Shown: positions 12,427 to 24,212, counted from the stretch's first letter. The stretch: DNA of 64,000 nt from Myrica gale (GCA_963930655.1 OZ005612.1:16249001-16313000); one strand, 5' to 3'. Translations and numbers: made by a program. Notes: a model not told the origin generated them from the sequence alone.

Positions 12427-12530
12427 AGGGCTGAAAAATCGGAATACGGTCCGGACCGCATTCCGGTCCTAGTATATTAGAGGACCGGACCGGACCACTT
12501 ATAATACCTTATTGTTAAAAATTGAGTAAA
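12427..12530. mobile_element. hAT-type terminus, other end not found
   Basis: Starts TAGGGCTGAAAAATCGG, followed by CCGGACCG-rich subterminal sequence (GGACCGGACCGGACCA), the usual style of hAT ends. No matching inverted end was found downstream, so this is probably a truncated copy. Confidence 0.45.
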
Positions 12531-12894
12531 TACTAGGACTATGAATTTATTTAAGAAAGAATATATTTCAAACACTAGACTATGAATTAGGCCTTATTGT
12601 TAAAAATTGAGTATTGCAAACACTAGACAAGAAATAATTTGAAAATACTAAAAGAGGAGAAAACACTCATATTCTCTTTATTTTTAAAAAATAAATATAT
12701 TTTTAACTTTTAGAACTTTTTACTATTCGAGAGATAGAGTTTTAATGAAAATTGTAGATTTTTGAGTATTTAAATTGAATTTTGAATTTTTTTAGTCCTA
12801 TTAAATGTGTTATTAAAATTGTCAAAACTAAAAATAACATGTTATTATTCAATATTCAAGGCCAAAATTTGTATTTCAAAATTTGAACATTAAT
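12531..12894. other. AT-rich sequence, short direct repeat only
   Basis: The phrase TTATTGTTAAAAATTGAGTA occurs twice about 85 bases apart. Nothing else recognised; possibly the interior of the truncated hAT element. Confidence 0.35.
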
Positions 12895-13200
12895 TCTTGT
12901 TGGAAGGACCATTTAGTCAAAAAATATAAATTGAAGGACTAAAATTTTAAAAAATTAAACCTAAGGACTAAACAATAAAACGACGTAAAACTTAAGGACT
13001 AAACTGTCAATTTCTATTACCACATCAGCTGCTGAGTTTTCAGCTGATGTGGCCTTCCGTTAGGGAAACTAACGGATCCTTGACGGAAGGACCATTTTGA
13101 AAAAAAATGTAAACCCAAGGGCTTTATATATAAAAAATTTAAAACCTAAGGACTAAAACGTAAAAGGGTGTAAACCTAAGGACTAAAATGTCAATTTCCC
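12895..13200. repeat. Repeat with GGAAGGACCATTT / GGACTAAAATGTCAATTTC blocks
   Basis: Two similar blocks, each starting GGAAGGACCATTT and ending near GGACTAAA(A)TGTCAATTTC, flank a palindrome (CCACATCAGCTG ... CAGCTGATGTGG, 13020-13051). The 'ggactaaa' style resembles ends of plant non-autonomous DNA elements. The class was not settled. Confidence 0.45.
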
Positions 13201-13412
13201 TTATTTTAAATACATAAAAATATATATAATTAATCATATTTTTATATTAAATATCAATTATAACTAATCATCAATTTAATTATAACTACTTATTTAATTT
13301 TACTAATTATCCGTTTAACTTGTAATAAATTTAATCTACTGAAAAAACATAATTAATATAAAATATAAAAAATAATCCAAATACTGAATGAAAAACTACA
13401 ATCGTAATGTCT

Positions 13413-14990
13413 ATTACAAGCTACAAACGATCCTTTAAAACGATAAATAAATAACTAAGTTTAAAGCAGAAACATAAGACTAATTCAAATCACGAGCTGC
13501 AACTGGCTCATCCAAATCTTGTCCGAGGGCATCACGAACATGCGCCAAATGCTCCTCCATATTATCCACCCGTCTGACGAGTGTCTGCTGCTACACCGGA
13601 ACGGTATGGACAGATTGGGACAATTGAGACAATTGTTCTCTCATCCTTATTAGTTCCCTCCGCATAATATTCAGCTTTTCCGTTATAGCCCTATCCGTCA
13701 GAGCAAGTTTCGTCTCTAGACCGGTCAAGCGGCATTGGAGCTCCATGCACAATGAATGCATTGGCTGCATGATCGTCCGAATACTCTTATTTAACTCCGC
13801 TAAATACGCGTCTGACCAGGCTGGTCGCTCTGTCTGTCCCCTGACATTGGTGATACTTCTTCCAGAATGTTCCACAGTTAATCTAGCAAAATCGTCCGAA
13901 CATGAGCATAAACCGTTCGCACGACAGTGAAACTGCGTCGTTTAAATTTTAGGACGTCCGGACATAATAACTGGCGTCTGCACGTACAATAACAGTCCTG
14001 ACGGTTTATAACAAGTCTGGACGTCGTGAAACGACATCTGAACGTAGTTCGACGAACACTAGCCAAACAACCTAATTTCATAAAATAAAGCATCATAACA
14101 AACTAAACAATCGACGTTATTTAATCGAAATACATAAAATAAAACAACATAACAAACGTTTTACCTGAAGTTCTTTGAGAAATCTGGAATGGAGAGTGAA
14201 AACGTCGAGAGAAAATTACGAGAGAACGAGTGAGTTTGAGATTTTGACAAAGTCTGTCAGTTTAATGTGGCCAGTAACCGTCCGAACGTGTTATATTAGC
14301 GTTCGGACGGGTTTCATTGGTTATACTTACACGTGGCCCTATCAAGTTTAACGTCATTAAATATGCTCGATTCAAAATGGTTCTAGAACTTATACGGTCC
14401 GCACGCTATTTATTTGTCCGGACTGTATCGATGTCACACGTCTGAAGTTTTGCAACGTGAAAGCACACGATTCGCGGAAGATGCATTTATAATTGTGCGG
14501 ACCTTTTTTTGTACCGTCCGGACTTGGGTTTTTTTTCGTTGGAACGTGGTTTATAACGTCTGGACTGAATTGAGTATTCATGATGATTTTTAATTTATCA
14601 CTCTAGCCTGACGATTACTATTCGTTAGATAATGTCTGTTCGGACTGTGTATCAACGGAGTCCGGATGAAAATGTAAAATTGTGACGATTCTAATTGTCA
14701 CTCAGTTACGACAATGTGGAATTTGTCACCCTGCTGCTGGTCTGAACGGGCATCTTGAGAGTCCGGACGTTTTTTTTGTGACGGTTTTTTTCTTTACTCA
14801 TTCGCGACACGTGTATGTCGTCACACCAGCAATACGTCCAAACGTTGTTGTGACAGGTCCGGACGGTTTTGGAGTTTCTGAATAGTTTTGGGTGACGAAA
14901 TTAATATTTTGTCATGGAAAATTCACTTTTGCTGACAAAATTTGGTTTGACACCTAAAATTTTGTCACCTAAACCATAATTTCTTGTAAT
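13413..14990. mobile_element. CACTA-like element, right end clear, left end tentative
   Basis: The right end reads AAATTTTGTCACC...TTTCTTGTAATG, matching the CACTA type (reverse complement CATTACAAGAAA) and the element at 20295-24212. Between 13880 and 14870 are many CGTCCGGACG-like motifs, the subterminal repeats of that family. A candidate left end, ATTACAAG at 13413, is preceded by GTCT, which also follows the right end at 14991-14994. Against this, the left flank does not resemble the gene fragment on the right flank. Confidence 0.55.
13480..13875 (-). pseudogene. Coiled-coil ORF of the CACTA-like element, one in-frame stop
   Basis: A 94-codon frame rich in Leu, Arg, Glu and Gln with heptad spacing (ITEKLNIMRRELIRMREQLS) ends in TAG at 13591-13593. 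It continues in frame for 36 more codons of similar composition (EEHLAHVRDALGQD) to a stop at 13480. It resembles the coiled-coil C-terminal part of the second protein of plant CACTA elements, but I cannot name the domain. The upstream exons are not recognisable. Confidence 0.45.
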
Positions 14991-14992
14991 GT

Positions 14993-15100
14993 CTTGGGCT
15001 GCGGCAACGTCATCTTCCAACCTGTTTAGAACGCTGTCTGGAGCAGTATGAAAAGGGTCACCAAGATGTATTCCGCGTCATTGAATCAGACCCATCATGA
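14993..15100 (+). pseudogene. C-terminal fragment of a cysteine-rich protein gene, cut by a CACTA end
   Basis: 36 codons ending in TGA match the C-terminus of the gene at 19018-19512. Here HLPTCLERCLEQYEKG...FRVIESDPS corresponds to HLPDCLERCWKQHGKG...FHDITESDP. The fragment starts directly at the CACTA right end, and the rest of the gene is missing from the left flank. It is the remnant of an inverted paralogue. Confidence 0.75.
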
Positions 15101-15780
15101 ACTCCTATTTTACAAGGTTAAAGTGTTCCTAACTACTACTCTCACTTCATTGAAAGATCACATGCATACACAATAACACATGCATGCTAATAATATTCCA
15201 CATGGTAGGTACGTACGTAAAGTTAATTAGAACTGGTCCAATATTTTATGGATTTTGTATTTTTAATCCTTTAAGATGCAGAATATTATATATTTCATCA
15301 ATTCTCATCTTAACTAAAATGATGCAAATAAAAGAAATACTTTTTTCTTTCCTTAAGCAAACAAAGATATTGTTAATAATGTACACAGATTCCTTTGATA
15401 AAAATTAATATACCACCATGCACATATATATTTGTCGCATAAATGATCATCAAGATTAATTTCGTGAGATTCATTGTCTTAATTAATTCTTCAGTTTTCT
15501 ATTTCCAGATGAAGCCCATATATTGGGAGGGGCGCTGTAGAATTAGCCAGATCGATCGACGTGGACTATGAGATATATATACTTTTATTAGTTAAGTCGT
15601 GGCAACCAAAATTGCTGGAATTTGGAGCAGGCCGCCGCAGTTCTTGGAGAATGTGTAAAGTTAGTCGGTTAACGGCTACATGTTTCTCTGTGTTTCTTTT
15701 AATGTTAAATAATGTTGTACTGGGCAACAATGGAATTGCTAGTTCCTAACAACCGTGTCAAGTTTCTTTTACTGTTGAAG
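15101..15780. repeat. Left arm of an inverted duplication (3' flank of the cysteine-rich gene)
   Basis: Reverse complement of 18470-19017, with small indels. Shared anchors on this strand include AAAGTGTTCCTAACTACTAC, AGATCACATGCATACACAA and CCAGATCGATCGACGTGG. It contains no gene. Confidence 0.7.
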
Positions 15781-15904
15781 CAAGTTGTAGAATATATGTA
15801 TATACACTAGGTCCATGTACATTCTCTACCTCTCTTGGCTTAGATGTAGTCACGTGATTTTGTCTTGGATCTCAAATAGCTTGTCCCCCTGAGATAACTG
15901 GATC

Positions 15905-18330
15905 TATATTGTTTTCGAAATCAGTTGCGGAAGTTTGACATATTTGAAGAAAATGTTTTCACGGTCAAGCAACATAAGGGTGTATATGTTGGAACAACAA
16001 CTCGCGACTACAAGGCATGAGCAATCTCTAGTTAGTGTTTACTTCTCAAAACTTGAACTTTTGTGGGATGAAATACAAATCTATGATGATCATTTTACTT
16101 GCCCTGCTGTAAATTGTAGAGTCATAGCAACACTATGTAAGAAGCAAGAAAAGCGTTACATACTTTATTTTCTCGTGGGCTTGGATGAGCACTACTCGCA
16201 CATCAGAAGCCAGATGTTGCTCAATGATCCTCTCACACTTGATGATGTTTTCAATCTTATTCTGCAAGAAGAATCTCACAAGGAGTTAACCACTTAACTG
16301 CAAAGTCCTATAGAATCCACTGCTCTCATTTAAAGAATGGAGAGACAACAAAAGGAACAACAAAGGAACTTGCTTTGAGATACATGGCTATCCACCTGGG
16401 TATAAATCTGGAAGAGGAAGACAAGCATACAGGAGCAACAGAAACACTTATGGCAGCATGGCTGGAGCAGCCAACCAAGCTATTTCATCTGGTGAAGGGA
16501 GTTCAAACATGGGTCCAGAGTTACCAATCACTCAAGAGCAATGTCAGCAACTGTTGAGCTTCCTTCAATCCCAGAAAATATCTCAATCAACATCATATTT
16601 TGTTAACCAAGCATCCACACAACAGTCCCTTACTTTAGCTCCCATGACAAGTATTATCGATTCCACACATAATATGTTCCATTCCAAACACATACTCGGT
16701 CTTCTATCATAGTATCTCAGCTTACCAAGCCTCTAACACAACTTGGATACTTGACTCTGGAGAAACTGATCACATGATCAGTAGCTAAGTTTTCTTTTCC
16801 ACATCACAGCCCCTAGTAAACACCTTCGTCAAGCTCCTTGACGGTAAGCTAGCCGAGGTCACACATATAGGAGAAGTTCATCTTAGTGACTATAACTTTG
16901 AAAGATGTGTTATGTGTGACAACCTTTTGTTTTAATCTGATCTCAACTAGTAAACTGATATGTGACATGAATTGTTGCCTCATTCTAGTTGTTGGGATGT
17001 GTTTTATACAGGACCTGGAGAATTGAAAAATGATTGGGACTACTAGAGAGATGCAAAGGCTATTCCACTTCACTCAAAATCTGGTTGTCAAGAAGCAAAG
17101 TAGACTTACTTCTCAAACACATTCTATCACACTTTATTCTCAAATTTTGTGGCATTTTAGATTAGGACGCCCATCTGCTGATAGGCTCAAAACCCTACAT
17201 AGTTTAGATTCTAATATTTCAGCCAATCAGAGGAGGTTACCATTTCTTGAATCTAGCCATGTAACGAAATCTTGTTTAGATTTAGTACATTTTGATATTT
17301 GGGGTCCTTTCTCTATAGCATCATTGAATGGATTTCTCACTATTGTGGACCATCATAGTAGATGCACTTGGGTTTATCTAATGCACCATAAAAACTTGGA
17401 CCATCATCCAATCCTTTTTTAATCTTATTGAAACTCAAAATACAATTAAAGGAACAAAGTTGTTAAAACATATCAAGGACAGAGTTTAATCTCAGAGATT
17501 TCTTTGAGTCAAAGGGGGTGGTTCACTAGAAAAATTGTGTATATACCCTTCAACAAAATTCAGTCGTTGAAAGAAAACATTTGCACATTCTTAATGTTGC
17601 AAGGGCACTCAAATTTCAAGCCAATCTACCACTTATTTACTGGGGGGATTGTGTATTAACAGCAGCCTATATAATTAATAAAATTCTCACACCGATTTTG
17701 CAAAACAAAACCCCTTATGAAGTTCTAAATTCTCGGACCCCTTTTTATTCTCACCTTAGAACTTTTGGTTGCCTTTGCTATATTTCTACTGTGCCTAAAC
17801 ATAGACACATGTTTGATCTCAGAGCACAAAGATGCATTTTCACATGTTACCCTTATGGTGTTAAAGACTATAGAGGTTATGACCTAAAAAATTGAACTAT
17901 ACACTTATCCAAAGATACCGTTTTTCATGAATCGGTTTTCTTCTTCGAGAATCCAATTCCACCGCATCCAGGTTGCTCCCTACACCTTCCCTCTCCACAT
18001 ATGAAGATCTCCCCGTTATTCTTAATCCAGTTTGTGCAGATTTTCCTATTCTCCAGTATTCTAATGCAGAACCACTTCATTCAGATTTATTTCCTCTTGC
18101 TCCCTCACATGTTGATGTAGAACAACCTGTTGAACTCTCATAATCTCCATCAAATGCAGACATCAACCAGCCTATTTTGTTTAAGCCTCTTCCTCAACCA
18201 CCTGCTCTTAGAAGGTCTAATCGCACTCGTCAGCAACCACGATTTTTGCGTGATTTTCATTGCCAACTTACTACTGGTCTAGCAGCCCCCATTGCGCCTC
18301 CAATTTTCAGGTCAGCACATTTCAAGTAAC
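15905..18330 (+). pseudogene. Decayed Ty1/copia gag-pol fragment
   Basis: Pieces in several frames read in copia order. First is a gag segment (ending DDVFNLILQEESHKEL) at 15935-16297. Next is a zinc-knuckle remnant with IHGYPPGYKS near 16380, and a Gln-rich linker at 16458-16712. A GAG-pre-integrase region (FRLGRPSADRL) follows near 17150, then an integrase core start (HFDIWGPF, DHHSRCTWVYL) at 17280-17420 and an integrase C-terminal part (17581-17895). The linker before reverse transcriptase (RQQPRFLRDFHCQL) ends at 18330. Reverse transcriptase, RNase H and both LTRs are missing. It lies between the arms of the inverted duplication. Confidence 0.8.
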
Positions 18331-18469
18331 CCATATGGACTCTCCTCTATTCTTACTTACCATATGTTATCATTTCCATTTTTTATCACCAACCGATGCG
18401 ATCGATATAATTCCATGCACAAAAATTTGGAAGAAATAGTCTAAAAATTCATCTCTATATATATATATA

Positions 18470-19017
18470 TAAAAGTAAGTTCAACAGAAAACGAAACTTG
18501 ACACAGTAGTAACTTCACACATTATCGAGAGAAAAAAAGCAACTAATTCACACATTATCCGAGAACTGCGGCCTGCTCCCAATTCCAGCGCATTGGTTGC
18601 CACAACACAACTTGACTAATTATAAAAGAGCATATGGGTAGAATGACTGATCATATTCCACGTCGATCGATCTGGCTTATTCTACGGCACCGGCCCCTAC
18701 CATATGGGCTTCATCTGTAAAAAGAAAAGTACTGAAGAATTAAAACGATGAATCTCACGAAATCTTGATGATCAAATATATGTTGGTTTGCTTAAGGAAA
18801 GGAAAACTTCTTTTATTTGCATAATTTTAGTTAAGAAATTAAGATGAGAATTGTTGAAATAATATATAATATTCTGCATCTAAAAGTAGTCATGAAAATA
18901 CAAAATCCATAAAAAAAAACATGTGCTTAATTAGTGCTTGTGTATGCATGTGATCTTTTAATGAAGAGAGAGCAGTAGTAGTTAGGAACACTTCAACCTT
19001 GTAAATTAAATAGGACT
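18470..19017. repeat. Right arm of the inverted duplication (3' flank of the cysteine-rich gene)
   Basis: Immediately downstream of the stop of the gene at 19018-19512 (minus strand) and reverse-complementary to 15101-15780. It probably includes the gene's 3' untranslated region. Confidence 0.7.
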
Positions 19018-19512
19018 TCACGGATCTGATTCAGTGATGTCGTGGAATACATCTTGGTGATCACCCTTTCCATGCTGCTTCCAACAGCGTTCTAAACAGT
19101 CTGGAAGATGAAAAATATGTGAAGGAAGCCCCAAATTTTCTTTCTTCTTTTTTTCACTTCGACAATTATCTTGAAAGCAACTCTCAATGCACCGGAACAA
19201 TTTATGCTCTTCTTGGTCTTTTAGCTTATCCCTGTAAATATTCCTACACTCTCCAATACCTTTAACAATGCACTTCCGATATTTTTTAATACTGTGAGGG
19301 TGATGTTTTTCCATACAACTCTGGATTTCGTTTCTAAGACAATGCGCAAGTGAGCTGTGAGGTTTATCATCATCAAGATCATAGGAATTATGAGTAAGCG
19401 GGACGGCAAGTGAAAATGAAAACAAAGAACATTCAAGCAGGTCACTAATTTGCATTCCAATAAAAGCAAGGATAAATAGAACCATAAACTTTCTAATAGA
19501 TTTGCTAGCCAT
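19018..19512 (-). CDS. Small secreted cysteine-rich protein, thionin-like
   Basis: A single exon of 164 aa starting at the ATG at 19512. Residues 1-30 form a signal peptide (MASKSIRKFMVLFILAFIG). The mature part is basic and has nine cysteines after the signal region. They are arranged as C-x6-C, C-x7-C, C-x3-C-x4-C and a final C-x3-C (CLERC), a helical-hairpin pattern seen in plant thionin-like and related families. A longer in-frame ATG at 19614 would bury the signal peptide, so 19512 is preferred. Function is unknown; a defence or signalling peptide is possible. A truncated inverted paralogue lies at 14993-15100. Confidence 0.6.
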   Translation of the reverse strand: MASKSIRKFMVLFILAFIGMQISDLLECSLFSFSLAVPLTHNSYDLDDDKPHSSLAHCLRNEIQSCMEKHHPHSIKKYRKCIVKGIGECRNIYRDKLKDQEEHKLFRCIESCFQDNCRSEKKKKENLGLPSHIFHLPDCLERCWKQHGKGDHQDVFHDITESDP

Positions 19513-20294
19513 CGCAATTCTCTCCCAACAGAAACTTGCAGCAAATATTATAAAATTGTGTTTTTGAATTGCACAATCAAGTCTTGATATCTGTACTCTT
19601 ATATAAGCATGCAATATTATTTGTATGAGAAAACTTCTTTAAATAAAAATAAAAAGAATTAGCCATAAAATTGTAATATTTTGTAAGTACGTACATATAG
19701 AATTACTAAAGGTCAATTACCCACAAATTATTTTTTTAACCAAAGGTCAAGTACTACAATCGAGGCAGCGCGCTCAATCAGTTTTACGGCTTTTCACCAA
19801 CGTACAGCTATGAAGGGATGACTACTATTGGATCATATACTGGCTCAAAGCAACCATTTTGAAAGTTCTTTCAAGAAAACTATTGGTTCTGAAAAAAAAA
19901 TTATACAAAGGACGAAGAGTTTTCTAAATTATGAAGAGACGTTAATTGAAGCCAATAGAACATATATAAATAACAAATTTACCACTTTAAAAAATATATA
20001 TGACTCTAAATTCCCATCCGGTACAATCATTTTTTAATGGAAGTTTGGATGAACTTGAAAACTATTTGCAATTTTGCAGCAAAGTTGCAGGTTAAGTTGT
20101 GTTAGGTGATTTTTTTTTAAAATGCTCCAAGCAAAGTCCCTTGGTTTGGACTTTACTTACACATAATATAGTCATCATGCATTTTTTTAATTGTGTTTAG
20201 ACCAACTTACACGCACCTCGACTAATTAGGAGATTGTAAAGTCTCCCCAAGCACATTGCATTTGATATAGAACTTCAGCAGTCTTATAAGCTCA
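19513..20294. other. Intergenic, upstream of the cysteine-rich gene
   Basis: Holds the promoter of the minus-strand gene. AT-rich; a TATATAAG-like motif on the minus strand near 19600 could be its TATA box. The open frame at 19828-20037 is AT-rich and matches nothing. Confidence 0.4.
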
Positions 20295-20597
20295 GACTAC
20301 AAGAAAATTGGCCTTAGGTGTCAAATTTTTGAGTGTCAAAACAAATTTTGTCACTGAATCATGTCCTTCTATGTCAAAATAAAAATTTTGTTACTCAAAG
20401 TATGACAGGAATTACAAAACCGTCCGGACGTCCTTAAACACCATTCGGACGGTATTCATAGTTGACAAAAGGCAAAACGTCACATATTCTTAACTAAAAA
20501 CATTTTTCTGCAACTGCAAATACTTCGCACGGTAAGTGAAGACGTGGACACATATTTTAGGTGACAAAAAACCGTTGTCACCTGTCAGTGCGACTGA

Positions 20598-21548
20598 TTG
20601 GACTTGAGCACCCAAAACTATGGTCTTCACAAAAGTAGACTGTTTGTTAGGATCAACACATCACAAAAGTTGTATAAAGACGATCCGTTCGTGCTTGTAT
20701 CTCTAGGTGGTCAAGTCTTTTATCTAGATGATATGAATTTGGGCGACCACTGTAAGATAGTTCAGAAAATAATAAGTAGGAATACATATGATATGCCCGA
20801 TGTTGGAGAAAAGGAAGACGAAAAGAGGGTAGGACCGGCGATCCCATAAGCATACTAGAAGAACGAGTCAGTTTCTCTTTTTGTATGTTTTAGTAATTTC
20901 AAGATGATTCCATTGAGTATCCACGACGTCTGTGATACCTCGAATCCCACATGGAGTGGGAGAGGAGAATGAATGTGAGATGAGTTCTATAAGGGTCAAG
21001 TCTCACATTGAGACCTTACTAGGTTGAACTGGGCTTTATAATGATCCAATGAGCTTCAAAAACAACATTGACTAGTCATTTTGAAGTCAAAGCACAGATG
21101 TGTCTAGTGTTTGTCCTTGGGTCTTTACAAATGGTATCAGAGCGGTCCTAGTAACCACCAATGTGGGCTTGATGGGCCTTGACGAGGACATCAAGGATTT
21201 AAGGGGGGATATTGTGATACTCCGAATCCCACATGGAGTGGGAGAGGAGAATGAATGAGAGATGAGTTCTACAAGGGCCAAGTCGCAAATTAAGACCTTA
21301 CTAGGTTGAACTGGGCCTTATAATGATCCAAGTAGCTTCAAAAGCAACATTGACTAGTCATTTTGAAGTCAAAGCACAGATGTGGCTAGTGCTTGTCCTT
21401 AGGTCGTTATAACGTCAATCCGCTTCTGCACGTCACTGATGACACAGAGATATGGCGTCGTGCTACATCTATATCAAACAGTGATGACGATTCGTGTGAT
21501 GATAGTGAGGATAGTGATAGCTTCGAAGAGTTCGACTTCGATTATTAA
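20598..21548 (+). pseudogene. CACTA transposase C-terminal part, split by a TRIM
   Basis: The motif DPFVLVSLGGQVFYLDD followed by W-poor KIVQK resembles the DUF4216-like C-terminal region of plant CACTA transposases (DPF-LA-QA-QVFY). After a stop near 20847 the frame degrades, then reads SIHDV up to the TRIM. Beyond the TRIM it resumes as NPLLHVTDDTEIWRRATSIS with an acidic tail ending FDFDY and a stop at 21546. The flanking five bases (ACGTC) are the TRIM target duplication, so the older frame reads straight across the insertion. Confidence 0.65.
20931..21411 (+). mobile_element. TRIM (terminal-repeat retrotransposon in miniature), complete
   Basis: Two 199-bp LTRs (20931-21129 and 21213-21411) both start TGTGATAC. 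The first ends TTTACA and the second TTATA. A primer-binding site TGGTATCAGAGC (21132-21143, initiator tRNA-Met) follows the first LTR by two bases. A purine tract AAGGGGGGAT precedes the second. The target duplication is ACGTC (20926-20930 and 21412-21416). The internal region is only 83 bp and non-coding. The LTRs differ at roughly a dozen positions, so it is not very recent. Confidence 0.92.
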
Positions 21549-21666
21549 AGTGATTTTATGAATCTCTATTGTTTATGTTATGTTCATTTCACATATTCAT
21601 ATTTTATTTATCTAACAATAATAGAGTTTCTCATTTATTTTGTTTGTGCAGTCATAGGATGTCGTT

Positions 21667-23348
21667 ATGGCAACTGAAGGAAAACGTCTTCGTTGTGATT
21701 CAGGTGCTAGATCTATTGGTGCTAGTGATCAGACCGGGACTAAGCTGCAAATGTAGCTGCAACTATTTCAAATGGAGCAGACGATGAAGTACCATCTCCT
21801 ACATCGGTCAACCCGAGGGGCACCCCGCAAAGTAGTTGTGCGAGTAAGTATTTCAAACTAATTTTAATGTTAATATTTTAAATACTTGTAATTAGATGCT
21901 AGTGTTTTACGTTAATAATGTTTTTGTTCATGTATAGCTACCTTTGAGATTAGACATGTAAGAGATAGGATGCGCGGGCTTGCATTAGAGAAGGCTCGTA
22001 TTGCAGGAAAGCTGAGCGTCCATATTCCCGATGGCTATATGGGTGGCGATGACAAGTCATATTCGATGCTTTTTAGTCATATTGACTCGCTCGTGCGATC
22101 ACATGTCCTGTTTGATGCGGTCAGCTAGTCCAAAGTCCCCGATGAGGTTAAGTCTTACGTCATGAAAAAAAGTATTGGTAAATGTAACTTAATAAAAATT
22201 AGACTTTTTTATTAATTATTGTTTGATCATACTAACATGGTTCATTTCAGGATGACTTCAACCTGGATTATGATCGGTCAGAGGATCGCAACACTGTGAT
22301 GTCTACAATGAACACAGTGTACAGGACCCTTCGGAACAAAATGCACCAGTACTACGCTTTGTTTCCCACCAATGAAGAAGCGTTAGAGCATCCGTACCCC
22401 AACATGAAAAAGGAAGAATGAGCTCCGATCTGCGAATTATTTAATACTGAAGAATTCCAGGTAGAAATGTTTATTCTAATATTTTTATTTACGCTAACTC
22501 AATAGATATTTATTTTAAAGAAGGATTGAATTCAACCGCCAAAATAGGGCTAAGCTGACGATTGCTCACACTTCTAGTGCTCGGTCTTTCCAACGGGCTC
22601 TAGTTCTGATAGTTATAATCAACTTAAATATTTAAGTGTATTCTTGTTGTTACAACATCAAGTTATTAATGGATTTTAATGTACATATAATTTTTTGGTG
22701 TGTAGAAAGATGCAGAAACTGATCAGATTAATCCTACATTGATGTACAAGAAAACACATATTAATAATGACGGCGCATGGACATATGATACTGCACAAGA
22801 ATATTTTGTAAGTTCTGTAAAATTTTATTTTGCATTATTAATTTTTTATATTTAAAATGGTCTTAATTTTCACAATGTTCTCCTTCACTTGTAGAAAAAG
22901 ATGGAGGATCTACAATTATAGCACGAGTCTGAGGGAAGGTCATTCACTGTAGTGGATATCTTCACAAAGATCTTGGGGCCGAAAGCGGGTTTTATCCATG
23001 GTTTAGGTCGTTTAGTGCGGCAAGTTGGATCATCGTCCTCAATGTCGTCCGTTTGATCTGGCCCGGAGATTGGAAGAGACAAGAATAGAGATAGAGGAGA
23101 TGAGGGCTAGATAGAAAGAATATGATGAGTTAGCTGTGAGGCAGATAAAAATGGAGACGGTGATGCGAGAGCAGCAGTAGCATTTAATGGAGTAGAAACA
23201 TCACTTAGAGGAGCAGCAACGAAAGCAACAAGAAGAGCAATAACAGAGGTTTTAGCTATTGCAAGCAACGAAAGCAACAAGTGAGCAGATGATGGAACAC
23301 ATAAGGAAGGTGACAACACATTTCACTCCCCGACGCAAATTTGGGTAG
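21667..23348 (+). pseudogene. CACTA second protein (plant transposase_24-like), multi-exon, decayed
   Basis: Exon-like pieces separated by AT-rich introns read as follows. First is a start near 21667 (MATEGKRLRC). Next is a block with IRHVRDRMRGLALEKARIAG (~21945-22130), then one with EDRNTVMSTMNTVYRTLRNK and PICELFNTEEFQ (~22250-22460). A block with LMYKKTHINNDGAWTYDTA (~22740) follows. The last is a Gln/Glu-rich coiled coil (EELAV-type, ~23120-23340) ending HFTPRRKFG. The sequence FN-TEEFQ plus YKKTH---DG is typical of the En/Spm plant transposase_24 family. Several in-frame TAG and TAA codons interrupt it. Confidence 0.6.
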
Positions 23349-23519
23349 ATTGTTTATTTCAGACTGTATTTCGATTATTTATTTTATTTATTGTTGAGTC
23401 GATTAGATATTTGTAGATCATTACTAATTTATACTATATTTAATATGATGTCTTTATATTCATGTCTAATCTAATTTTAAATGCGTAATTAAATAATTTA
23501 AATTCACAAATTTAATATT

Positions 23520-24060
23520 ATAATTTAGAACTTTCGGGACGGATTAACAAAGTCTGGACGTTCACCAAATATTTCATTCGTCCGCACACTACAAAATTAG
23601 CATCCACACAGATTACCCATAATAACGTTCGGACGCTATTAACCATCCCTACGTCCGTTTTTATCCATAGTTCGAACGTTCTTGAGTCGTTCGCACATTA
23701 TATTCGTGTCATTTTCTTTTTTTATAAAATAAAAACAACCATCGTCCACACACAAATCCACAATCCTCACTTCCGTGTTTAACCGGCGTCCGCACATTCT
23801 ACATCCGTCCACACATTATATTTGTTGTATTTTCTTTTTTTTAAAAAAAAAAAACAATAAGTGTGCACGTGTTGTAGTACCGTGCAGATAATAAATCTGC
23901 TGAAAAAATTCACCCAGTACAAACTAATACTACAAATGTTCGCACGTGTTTTCCATGACGGAATTGATTTTGTCATGTAATGCATTGACGTTCGCACAAG
24001 ACCTGCCACACAAAATGAAAAGTCGTACGAACTATTTGATTTGGTGTCCGGACACTAGTT
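23520..24060. repeat. CACTA subterminal repeat array
   Basis: Many degenerate copies of CGTCCGCACA / CGTTCGCACR / GTCTGGACGTT in both orientations. The same motif family fills 13880-14870 and the left subterminal region near 20420-20460 (CCGTCCGGACG). In CACTA elements such repeats bind the second transposon protein. Confidence 0.65.
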
Positions 24061-24212
24061 CCTGAGGAAACTCAAAATTTATCATTGAAGAACAATGATG
24101 ACATGCTTCTTCTGGGTGTCAAAATATTTTTGACAGCAACAAGTTTTGATGACAAATTATTAACTTTAGGTGACAAAAAAATTTGACACCCAAATGCTTG
24201 TTTCTTGTAGTG

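Larger units (their letters stand above)
20295..24212 (+). mobile_element. CACTA (En/Spm-type) transposon, decayed, carrying a TRIM
   Basis: The left end GACTACAAGAAAA (first base mutated from C) and the right end TTTCTTGTAGTG are inverted. They are flanked by the 3-bp duplication TCA (20292-20294 and 24213-24215). TGTCAAA/TGACAAAATT-type sequence follows both ends. Inside are a transposase C-terminal remnant (20598-21548) and a second-protein remnant (21667-23348), both on the plus strand. A 481-bp TRIM (20931-21411) sits in the first. Stops and frameshifts make it non-autonomous today. Confidence 0.85.
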
